Shown here one piece after another: positions 1-7,728 of a stretch of DNA of 34,798 nucleotides. Positions within the stretch are counted from its first letter, which is position 1. Each line of letters begins with the position of its first letter. A program made the translations under genes and the position numbers. Source of the stretch: CAYVKY01 sp964452115 (GTDB taxonomy: Bacteria; Bacteroidota; Ignavibacteria; Tepidaquicellales; Tepidaquicellaceae); the NCBI GenBank assembly GCA_964452115.1, contig CAYVKY010000005.1, positions 1 to 34,798 of the forward strand, in the 5' to 3' direction. The notes beneath the pieces were generated by a model. The model saw only the letters and a list, made by a program, of their open reading frames with translations, was not told the origin of the DNA and did no database searches.

Positions 1-1760
1 GGTTTATTTTCTCTGTAAATGTCTATCCAGGCTTTAACACTTTCGGCAAGAACTGCCAGTACCATAATAAGCAGTATGCCGGAGATTATTGCCAGTGTGT
101 AATTTTTGCTCGGCAGATAGTTGTCGGTGATATTAATTACTGCGGCTGAAAGCGTTGTAACAGTTACGAATGACATCGGTATGAGCGTAATCCAGCTGTA
201 CTTTGCTTTGCCGTTTTTCATCAGGTATGTTGTGCCGATTGCAAAGGCAATTATAGCGAGCATCTGGTTTGCCGTGCCGAACAACGGCCATATAGTGGAG
301 ATGTTTCCCGAGTATAGCAGAAATCCCCACGATGCGGAAATCAGAGCCGAGAAAAAGATTATATTTAACCACGTTTTTGCCTTTCCTGCGGGCTTCCAGC
401 TTTGTCCGAATAAATCCTGAAGCAGATACCTTCCGATTCGCGTGCCTGCGTCAATGGTTGTGAGAATGAAAAGCGCCTCAAACATTATGCAGAAATGATA
501 CCAGAATCCCATCAGATGTGTGAGCCACGGAATTTTATAAAACACATACGTCATTCCTGCCGCGAGCGACACCGAGCCGCCGGGTCTGTGCATAAGGTTT
601 TCTCCGACTAATGATGACAACAGCGGAAGTTCCGACGGATTCATATTTAATTTCGTAAAGAGTTCGGGAACCGAATTGATTGCAAAGTAATCTGCAGTCG
701 GCATAACGGTTGCCGCAATCAGTGCGATGATGGCAACGAATGCTTCGAGCAGCATTGCTCCGAAACCAATCGGCAGAATGTCCTTTTCGTTTTTTATCAG
801 TTTTGGAGTTGTTCCCGAACTGATGAGCGAATGGAATCCCGAGAGCGCACCGCATGCAATTGTGATAAACAGGAACGGAAATACTTTCCCTTGAATCACG
901 GGTCCGCCTCCGTTTACAAATTCCGTCATAGCGGGCATCTGAATCGTAGGATGAATGATGATAATTCCGATTGCAAGAATCGAAATCACACCGAGCTTCA
1001 TATACGTGCTGAGATAATCCCTAGGCAAAAGCAGCAGCCATACGGGCAGCGCCGCTGCGCAGAATCCGTAGAGTGCAAGAATCACCGCAAGCTGCTTTTC
1101 GTCGAAATTCAGAAAATGTGCAATCGGCAGGCTTTCAAAATAAGGACCAAGCGCAACACCTAAAATCACAAGCGCAACACCTATTATAGTTGCTTCAAGA
1201 ATTTTTCCGGGGCGGATGTATTTTAAGTAAATGCCGATGAAAATTGCAACGGGAATTGTAAAGCCGACTGTGAATGTTCCCCAAGGCGAATGTTTCAGCG
1301 CATTGACAACAGGAATGCCGAGCCCTGCCATTGAAATAATAAGAATGAATAAAATTGCAATTGAAGTGATGAATCCAAGTCTGTCTCCGACAAGATACTT
1401 TGCAATATCTGCGATAGAGCGTCCGTCAAAGCGAACCGAAGCAAAAAGGATTACCATATCGTGCACTGCTCCTGCGAATACCGCGCCGATGAGTATCCAG
1501 AGCGTGCCGGGAAGAAAACCGTATTGCGCTGCTATCACGGGACCTATAAGCGGACCGGCGCCTGCAATTGCTGCAAAGTGATGCCCGAGCAATACATATT
1601 TATTTGTGGGAACGTAGTCCCTGCCGTCGTTAAAAGTCTCCGAAGGGACTTTATTCTCGGGCTTAATCTGAAGAACTTTATAGGCGATAAATCTGCCGTA
1701 AAACTTGTAAGCTATAACTAAGACTAAAGCGGCTATAATCACCAATACTATCGAGTTCAT
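1..1760 (-). CDS. cstA: Carbon starvation protein CstA family permease, 3' end cut by window edge
   Basis: My reverse-strand translation from the ATG at 1758-1760 stays open to base 1 and gives 586 residues without a stop. The family hallmark lies near the N-terminus: GHHFAAIAGAGPLIGPVIAA followed by a PGTLWIL...GAVHDM stretch. The rest is a chain of hydrophobic segments, as expected of an inner-membrane protein with many helices. CstA-type proteins import peptides or pyruvate, and the family is classically induced on carbon starvation; the substrate here is unknown. The start is strongly supported by a very strong Shine-Dalgarno sequence (see separate entry). The gene is divergent from the T9SS protein at 1927. 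The C-terminal end lies outside the window, so the total length cannot be compared with the family. Confidence 0.93.
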   Translation of the reverse strand, partial: MNSIVLVIIAALVLVIAYKFYGRFIAYKVLQIKPENKVPSETFNDGRDYVPTNKYVLLGHHFAAIAGAGPLIGPVIAAQYGFLPGTLWILIGAVFAGAVHDMVILFASVRFDGRSIADIAKYLVGDRLGFITSIAILFILIISMAGLGIPVVNALKHSPWGTFTVGFTIPVAIFIGIYLKYIRPGKILEATIIGVALVILGVALGPYFESLPIAHFLNFDEKQLAVILALYGFCAAALPVWLLLLPRDYLSTYMKLGVISILAIGIIIIHPTIQMPAMTEFVNGGGPVIQGKVFPFLFITIACGALSGFHSLISSGTTPKLIKNEKDILPIGFGAMLLEAFVAIIALIAATVMPTADYFAINSVPELFTKLNMNPSELPLLSSLVGENLMHRPGGSVSLAAGMTYVFYKIPWLTHLMGFWYHFCIMFEALFILTTIDAGTRIGRYLLQDLFGQSWKPAGKAKTWLNIIFFSALISASWGFLLYSGNISTIWPLFGTANQMLAIIAFAIGTTYLMKNGKAKYSWITLIPMSFVTVTTLSAAVINITDNYLPSKNYTLAIISGILLIMVLAVLAESVKAWIDIYRENK

Positions 1761-1762
1761 CA

Positions 1763-1772
1763 ATCACCTCCT
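1763..1772 (-). promoter_or_regulatory. Perfect 10-nt Shine-Dalgarno of cstA
   Basis: Read on the minus strand, the ten bases AGGAGGTGAT lie just upstream of the cstA ATG, with six bases between GGAGG and the start codon. This matches the standard bacterial anti-Shine-Dalgarno sequence along its whole length. Most other genes here have only AAGGAG or no recognisable site, so this one stands out and fixes the cstA start. Confidence 0.8.
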
Positions 1773-1860
1773 CACGTGAATTAGTTCGGAAAATATTAAT
1801 CATTCAAAATTATTAAAAATAATTTTAAAATATCAGCCATTTTTTGTGAATTAATTCTTC

Positions 1861-1892
1861 TTTGTTTTAAATCTGAAATTCCGCTATATTTC
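1861..1892 (+). promoter_or_regulatory. Candidate Bacteroidota-type promoter for the T9SS protein gene
   Basis: TTTG at 1861-1864 is followed after exactly 20 bases by TATATTTC at 1885-1892, 34 bases before the ATG at 1927. This resembles the TTTG / TAnnTTTG promoter described for Bacteroidota. The same two elements with the same spacing precede the histidine kinase at 4957. Inferred from sequence only. Confidence 0.4.
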
Positions 1893-1926
1893 CTCATTAA
1901 TAAAGTTAAAAAAGGAGAAGCATTAA

Positions 1927-3429
1927 ATGAACAAACTATTTCTGTTTTTAAGTGTGATACTTCTTTCGGGTTTTCTATCCTATGCTCAGGAACTGAAAAC
2001 CGGCAAACCAATCCCAACAATTCCTGTCAATACTGATAATCCGGCTTGGGGAAGTGATATTACAATTATGCCGTATCTTCCGATAGGACAGATTACCGGC
2101 GCTGTTGATAATGCGGGAACAATATATGTTGCCGTTAATGACACATTGTCAACTTCAAATCTTGGTATCGTGGTTTTTAAATCCACGAACAATGGAGCTA
2201 ACTGGTCGTTTCACGCAAACGGCATAATAAACCGGTTTAAATTTGACAAGCTCAAAATGGTACATACCGGCGCCGATTCCACTTATCTGTTTTTGCAGCT
2301 TGCAAATTCGGTTTACGTATGGAACATTATAAATAATACTCTGCGTGTTGTTGTTGCAGCGGGTCATTACAGGGATTATGATGTCTGCGCTTCAAAAAAC
2401 AATAATGCAATGTATATTCTGTTTGATTCACTGGAAACAACCGGACTATACAGATACGGCTCAGTTGATGCATTTGCAACCATAGCAAGCCGCGGCTATA
2501 TGACATCCACAGGTGCTATGCCGGGTGCCTTTATCACGGCAGGCGATACAATATATTTTCCGTATATGAATACCGGAACAGCAGATACAGTATCCGGTAC
2601 TGCGCGTATTGCACGGTACAGAGTAACCTCACCTGGTGTGGTTTCATCTATTGCATTTCTTGATGTGGCAACGGAAACCGGCGCAAAAACCGAATTCACT
2701 GCAGCGGCACTTAACGGCACAGTGTGGTATTTGTACACACTCGGAACCACCGGAAACATAAATATCCGCGGCAGGCAAAGCACCGACGCCGGAGTCACTT
2801 ATGCTGCACCGGTTGATGTGGCGGCAAATCCGAACGTTGACGAATACTGGATGAGCCTGAATACATTCAACTCGGGTTTTGATTTTATTTACTATTCGGA
2901 CAGCCTTCAGAGCGGAACGCCGACCAACGGCACCGATAAAATCGGATATTCTTATTCCAACTATTACAGTACGGGGTTTTCATCACCTGTGTTCATTTCA
3001 CATCACATGCCCTTCTGGTCAGCAGCAAATTTCAAACCGGTTTTGATTGAACTCCCGTACAGTGACTGCGGAGTTGCGTGGGTTGGTATGAACGGTTCTG
3101 CATACGGCTTGTATTTTAACAGATATTCATACACCGTGAACATCGGAAATCAGGGAGAAACACCTGCGAACTACAATCTGTCTCAGAATTATCCGAATCC
3201 ATTTAACCCGTCAACAAAGATAAACTTCTCTATTCCTAAGGGTGAATTTGTTTCTCTGAAAGTATATGATATACTCGGAAGGGAAGTTTCAACATTAGTG
3301 AACAAACAAATGACTGCGGGAACATATTCAATTAACTTTGATGCGTCCAAACTTTCAAGCGGAGTTTACTTCTACCGCCTCGATGCAGGAAGTTTCACAC
3401 AGACAAAGAAAATGATGATTCAGAAATAA
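1927..3429 (+). CDS. Secreted protein with type IX secretion C-terminal sorting domain
   Basis: A 500-residue exported protein. Residues 1-21 form a signal peptide (MNKLFLFLSVILLSGFLSYAQ). Residues about 421-500 are a T9SS type A sorting domain: NYPNPFNPST, then VYDILGREVSTLV, then SSGVYFYRLDAG and a lysine-containing end. Such domains direct proteins across the outer membrane and are usually cleaved on export. The middle is beta-rich, with motifs resembling Asp-boxes (STNNGANW and STDAGVTY), suggesting a sialidase/BNR-like beta-propeller. No catalytic site was recognised, so an adhesive or binding role is as likely as an enzymatic one. An AAAAAGGAG site sits upstream of the ATG. The gene is monocistronic and ends at a strong terminator. 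Confidence 0.88.
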   Translation: MNKLFLFLSVILLSGFLSYAQELKTGKPIPTIPVNTDNPAWGSDITIMPYLPIGQITGAVDNAGTIYVAVNDTLSTSNLGIVVFKSTNNGANWSFHANGIINRFKFDKLKMVHTGADSTYLFLQLANSVYVWNIINNTLRVVVAAGHYRDYDVCASKNNNAMYILFDSLETTGLYRYGSVDAFATIASRGYMTSTGAMPGAFITAGDTIYFPYMNTGTADTVSGTARIARYRVTSPGVVSSIAFLDVATETGAKTEFTAAALNGTVWYLYTLGTTGNINIRGRQSTDAGVTYAAPVDVAANPNVDEYWMSLNTFNSGFDFIYYSDSLQSGTPTNGTDKIGYSYSNYYSTGFSSPVFISHHMPFWSAANFKPVLIELPYSDCGVAWVGMNGSAYGLYFNRYSYTVNIGNQGETPANYNLSQNYPNPFNPSTKINFSIPKGEFVSLKVYDILGREVSTLVNKQMTAGTYSINFDASKLSSGVYFYRLDAGSFTQTKKMMIQK

Positions 3430-3447
3430 AATTTTAAATTATAAAAC

Positions 3448-3485
3448 AAAAAAGCAGAATCCAGAATACGGATTCTGCTTTTTTT
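3448..3485. terminator. Bidirectional intrinsic terminator
   Basis: A perfect 12-bp stem (3451-3462 with 3470-3481, core AAAGCAGAATCC) encloses a 7-base loop. It is flanked by A residues on the left and T residues on the right. It lies between two convergent genes ending at 3429 and 3508 and can serve both. Confidence 0.9.
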
Positions 3486-3507
3486 ATAGTGACAATCTCT
3501 TCCGGAG

Positions 3508-4788
3508 TTACTCCGAGTAATATTTGATTACGTCGTTTAATGCTTTTTTGCATACAGGGCAGAATTTATCGTACACTATTGATTTCATTGTGCAGTCTTC
3601 CATCGGGCGGTAAACTCCTTTTGCCACGTAGCCGCCGCCTTCAAATGCACCGACTGAATTTTCATACTCCTTTGTAAATGGCGTTGGGATGGGCGTTCCG
3701 GGGGTAACCATTGATTTCCATTTTTTTTCAAAATTGACCAGTGTTGTGATGTTTGGTTCATAGGGTTCGACATTTAAATCGTAATAATCCTGTACCGCTA
3801 CATCTGATGTATAATATTCATCGGCAAGCCCTCCCAAGCTGTGTCCGAATTCATGGCACAACACATAATCCGTGTGAATATTATCAACCGAAGTACTTGC
3901 GTAATAATTATATATTGCTCCGCCGCCGTAAACATCAGTATTAACGAGTATGATAATCTGGTCGTATGGAACGTTTGCTGCAACATCCCTTAGCGATTTT
4001 ATGTCGGTGGTCATAAGGTATCTGTCAGTTCCGAATGTGGAAAACGAAGTGTTGAAAATCGTATTTTTGAAAACATCCTTTTTCGGAAAATCCGTGCCGC
4101 TTTCTTTTGAAGGCGCATCTATCGTCCAGAAATTTATATTATTCTTGTTTTCCTTGTAAGGCGAACACCCCAGCATATAGTCCATCATTCTTTTTGCATC
4201 CTGATGATACTTCTCCATCTCCGTGGCGGTATAACCCTCAGGGAGCAGCACTATATCCAGTTTTTTGGATGGGTCGCCGGATTTCAGAATTTCGTTTACA
4301 GGATATACATTCACAATTTCAGGATTAATCAGATAACTTGACGGGTCAATAGTCACTGAAAATTTCTTTTCGAACGAACCTGATTTCAGGCGGTTGTGAA
4401 TTTCAAAAATCACCGTATCCTTCGGATACGGAATCTGAATTGATTCGTAGAAACTTCTGCTCATAGTTTTCGCTTCTTCGGTGGTGCGCCACTCCTGAAA
4501 AAGCGTTGTAAAGCCGCGCGTGAAAATGAGTTTGCCGTCTTTCGAATACACCATTACTTTATATTCACCATAATCGTTGGGGTCAATCAGGTTCACTTTC
4601 GAGCCGCTGAAATACGGCTCGCTTTTCAGCTGCTCAATATAATAATGCGCTTCGTTAAAATTTCCCGCATGGGCAAAATCCACTCTCAGGGATTTATCCA
4701 GAAAATATGTATCATAGTCCACGCTTTGGGGCAGGAGATTTCCGCAGAGTGCAAAAATAAATAAAATTGAAACAAAAAACTTTTTCAT
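3508..4788 (-). CDS. M64 family (IgA peptidase-type) secreted metallopeptidase
   Basis: A 426-residue protein with a signal peptide (MKKFFVSILFIFALCGNLLPQ). The N-terminal third resembles the all-beta domain that precedes M64 catalytic domains. LDIVLLPEGYTATEM (about residue 180) opens the catalytic domain. The zinc site is LCHEFGHSLGGLADEYY, with H312, E313 and H316. M64 enzymes are secreted zinc endopeptidases; the founding member cleaves IgA, but environmental members have unknown substrates. A CPVC motif close to the C-terminus could form a disulfide or bind metal. There is no T9SS sorting domain, unlike its convergent neighbour, so it is probably periplasmic or anchored differently. Family assignment is confident; substrate is unknown. 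Confidence 0.88.
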   Translation of the reverse strand: MKKFFVSILFIFALCGNLLPQSVDYDTYFLDKSLRVDFAHAGNFNEAHYYIEQLKSEPYFSGSKVNLIDPNDYGEYKVMVYSKDGKLIFTRGFTTLFQEWRTTEEAKTMSRSFYESIQIPYPKDTVIFEIHNRLKSGSFEKKFSVTIDPSSYLINPEIVNVYPVNEILKSGDPSKKLDIVLLPEGYTATEMEKYHQDAKRMMDYMLGCSPYKENKNNINFWTIDAPSKESGTDFPKKDVFKNTIFNTSFSTFGTDRYLMTTDIKSLRDVAANVPYDQIIILVNTDVYGGGAIYNYYASTSVDNIHTDYVLCHEFGHSLGGLADEYYTSDVAVQDYYDLNVEPYEPNITTLVNFEKKWKSMVTPGTPIPTPFTKEYENSVGAFEGGGYVAKGVYRPMEDCTMKSIVYDKFCPVCKKALNDVIKYYSE

Positions 4789-4884
4789 AGGTTATTTTTA
4801 AATTTAATTGTTATTTTTATTAATTTATCTTTTATGCAGATATAAAACAATTTATTTTGTTGTAACCACTGTAAATATTTTCCG

Positions 4885-4916
4885 TTTGACATTAGTTGAA
4901 TTTTGCTATATATTTC
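4885..4916 (+). promoter_or_regulatory. Candidate promoter of the first histidine kinase
   Basis: It can be read two ways. As a sigma-70 promoter, TTGACA at 4886-4891 is 17 bases from TATATT at 4909-4914. As a Bacteroidota-type promoter, TTTG at 4885-4888 is 20 bases from TATATTTC at 4909-4916. Both place the start of transcription about 35 bases before the ATG at 4957. Confidence 0.5.
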
Positions 4917-4956
4917 TTTGGATTCAGTTTAAAAAAAAACTAATATTGGGGAAATT

Positions 4957-7623
4957 ATGAATGTGGACGGATTATCGGACACAGTTAATAATGGTTGGAG
5001 CAATAATTCTGCCGCGAGTGTCAGAAGAGCTGAAATTGTTGCATGGGGATTTCTTATAACCCTTCTATTAATAAATATATTTGTTCCTCACAACAGTAAT
5101 ATTTACACACCCTTAAAAGACTTTTTGTTTTTAATATTCAGTATCATCATATTTTATGAATTTGCCGTATTATGTAAATTACAATACAAGTCAGACAGTT
5201 CTATAATTCGTCCGTGGCTTTACCTGACAATTGCACTGGGGATGAATGTAATTTTATACATTTTGAGTTCCTTAAATGATGTGATGGAATTAAACGCAAA
5301 TATACTTTTATATTTTAACAGCGCCTTTTCACTGATTTTCTATGTTTTTATTATCTTAGGCCTTCTGGCATTCTCCACAAAAAAAATCGATAAGTTTAAC
5401 CGGCTGCAGATATTTCTCGACCTGTCAATTATATACATATCGTCATTTGTTGTTTTAAGCCTGCAATTTATGGATGTATTATTTTCAAAATCGGTTTTTC
5501 ACGATGCGGCAACTCAGACGGTTATTCTTAACATTATATATTCCTTACTTGATTTAAGCATAATTTATATTGTTTTATATATAAGCATACGTTCAAAATT
5601 TTTTACCGGAAGAAAAGGAAAAGAAATTTTATTTTCCGCAGTATTAATTTATTTTGCAGCGGATATAATTGATAATTACAATCTGCCTCGGGGAATCACT
5701 TATTCGGGGGGATTTGACGAATATATGACGATTGCAGCCTGCATGCTGTTTTTTATATTTGCAGCGCATCAGATAAGTCTATTGAAAAATTCCGGCGGGG
5801 AATATAACCGGCTGACAAAACTATTTGACTTCCTGCGGTATTTCAAGTCATTAATAATTTTTATGCCTCAGTTTTGCGTCATGGTACTGATAATTTATTT
5901 CCTTTTTCATTCATACGGTACGAATACAATTAATTTTTGGGTGGGCTCAGTTTCAATTGCCGCCGTAATCGTAATATCTCTTTTCAGACAGATTTACGTT
6001 ACAATGGAAATTAAGAATCTGTCGGAAAACCTGGACGGACTTGTACATATAAGGACAAAAGATTTAAACGAACTGCTGAAACAGCTCGAGGAAAAAGACT
6101 TAAAAAACACCATCCGGACAATTGAACTGAAAAAATCTGAAGAAAGATACAGACGGCTTCTGGAAAACTTCAGATTAGGCGTGATGATTGTTTCCAAAGG
6201 AATAATTCATTATGCTAATCCGAGAATATTAGAATTCCTGTCACTTAAAAAAGAAGATTTGTTAAATAAAAATTTAACATTTTTCCTTGATTATGTTGCT
6301 CCTGAATATAAATATACCGCAGGCAAATTATTCGAGGAAATCAAAACCAAGGATTCGGTCAGAAAATCAATTCAGTTTAAAATTAAAAACAAAGAGGGGG
6401 TTGACTTCTGGATTGCCGTAGATGTGTTTCCCGTGGAAATTGATAATGAATTAATGATACAGGCGGTAATTGAAGATATCACGGATAAAAAGACTGCCGA
6501 AAATATTATCAGAACAAGCGAGGAAAAATACAGGATGCTTTTTGAAATTCAGAAAACGGCAATCGTACTGTCGGATTACAAGACGGGAAAAATACTTGAC
6601 TGTAATTCCGCCGCCATAAGGCTGTATGGATATTCACGCGAAGAATTTTTAAACAGATATCTCCCTGACCTTGCAGAGAACAGCGACGAGGCAAAAAGAA
6701 ACCTTGACAAGGATATTTCCGAAAGACCGATCGTACTTTTAAAAAAGTATCATAAGAAAAAAGACGGTACAATATTTCAGGTTGAAATCACCCGGGCAAG
6801 TTATAACTGGCGAAATCGCAACGTGGTCGTAACAGTTATTAACGATATAACCGAAAGAACAAATCTGGAAAACCAACAGAAGGAATATACGGATAAACTC
6901 AGGCAGCTGAATGAAAACAAAAATAAATTTTTCTCGATTATTGCGCACGACCTCAGAAATCCTTTTCAGGGGCTGCTCGGCTATCTTGAGCTTTTCAATT
7001 CCGAGTTTGATTCCATCAGTGACGCAGAAAAAAACTTTTTAATCAAAGAACTTTTTAGCAATATCAAAAATGTTTATTCCCTTGTGGACAATCTGCTGCT
7101 GTGGTCAAGAATTCAATCGGAAAGGATGATATTTAATTCCGAAGATTTAAATATCGGACAAATTATTAATGATGTGCTGCTTGTTCTGAAACTTAATATT
7201 CAGAACAAGGAAATTGAAATTGAAAATAATATTGATGAAAACACAGCCGTTTTTGCGGATGCTGAATCACTTAAAATCGTGTTATCGAATATTATTACAA
7301 ATGCAATAAAGTTTACTCCGAGAAAAGGTAAAATAATTCTGAGCTCAGGCTCAGACGGCAAAACCGCATATATTTCCGTATGTGACAGCGGTATCGGGAT
7401 ACCTGATGATGTGCATGCAAAATTGTTTGATATAAGCGATAGGCACAGCAGACCCGGTACGGAAAACGAAAGAGGTTCGGGATTCGGACTTTCACTGTGC
7501 AAAGAATTGCTGGACAAAAATTCAGGTTCAATATCCGTTCAAAGTAAAACAGGAGAAGGCACAACTTTTACAGTAAGTTTACCTTTAAGCAGCTCCGCTT
7601 GGAAAAACGCACCGTCGGTTTAA
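4957..7623 (+). CDS. Membrane PAS-PAS sensor histidine kinase
   Basis: An 888-residue hybrid-less sensor kinase. About ten hydrophobic segments occupy residues 25-350, forming a membrane input module I cannot name, followed by a short charged coiled-coil linker. Two PAS domains follow (about 393-510 and 520-640, the second beginning SEEKYRMLF). The dimerisation/phosphoacceptor domain has SIIAHDLRNPFQGLLGYLEL with His664. The HATPase_c domain has the N-box NIITNAIKF (about 779), the G1 box DSGIGIP (about 810) and the G2 box GSGFGL (about 840). All catalytic boxes look intact. There is no receiver domain and no response regulator gene nearby, so the partner is encoded elsewhere. It is followed after about 100 bp by a paralogue. 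The signal sensed is unknown. Confidence 0.93.
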   Translation: MNVDGLSDTVNNGWSNNSAASVRRAEIVAWGFLITLLLINIFVPHNSNIYTPLKDFLFLIFSIIIFYEFAVLCKLQYKSDSSIIRPWLYLTIALGMNVILYILSSLNDVMELNANILLYFNSAFSLIFYVFIILGLLAFSTKKIDKFNRLQIFLDLSIIYISSFVVLSLQFMDVLFSKSVFHDAATQTVILNIIYSLLDLSIIYIVLYISIRSKFFTGRKGKEILFSAVLIYFAADIIDNYNLPRGITYSGGFDEYMTIAACMLFFIFAAHQISLLKNSGGEYNRLTKLFDFLRYFKSLIIFMPQFCVMVLIIYFLFHSYGTNTINFWVGSVSIAAVIVISLFRQIYVTMEIKNLSENLDGLVHIRTKDLNELLKQLEEKDLKNTIRTIELKKSEERYRRLLENFRLGVMIVSKGIIHYANPRILEFLSLKKEDLLNKNLTFFLDYVAPEYKYTAGKLFEEIKTKDSVRKSIQFKIKNKEGVDFWIAVDVFPVEIDNELMIQAVIEDITDKKTAENIIRTSEEKYRMLFEIQKTAIVLSDYKTGKILDCNSAAIRLYGYSREEFLNRYLPDLAENSDEAKRNLDKDISERPIVLLKKYHKKKDGTIFQVEITRASYNWRNRNVVVTVINDITERTNLENQQKEYTDKLRQLNENKNKFFSIIAHDLRNPFQGLLGYLELFNSEFDSISDAEKNFLIKELFSNIKNVYSLVDNLLLWSRIQSERMIFNSEDLNIGQIINDVLLVLKLNIQNKEIEIENNIDENTAVFADAESLKIVLSNIITNAIKFTPRKGKIILSSGSDGKTAYISVCDSGIGIPDDVHAKLFDISDRHSRPGTENERGSGFGLSLCKELLDKNSGSISVQSKTGEGTTFTVSLPLSSSAWKNAPSV

Positions 7624-7728
7624 TCAACGAAATAAAACCGGAGAAAATTACTCCCCGAAAAAAAATCAATATTGACATTTAAAATTGAATAATAAATCAA
7701 TATTTTTATTTATTAGTTGTATCATAAA

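Noticed and set aside
121..1721. Several short plus- and minus-strand open frames between 121 and 1721
   Set aside because: They are antisense or out-of-frame shadows of cstA, whose minus-strand frame is open throughout and matches a known family.
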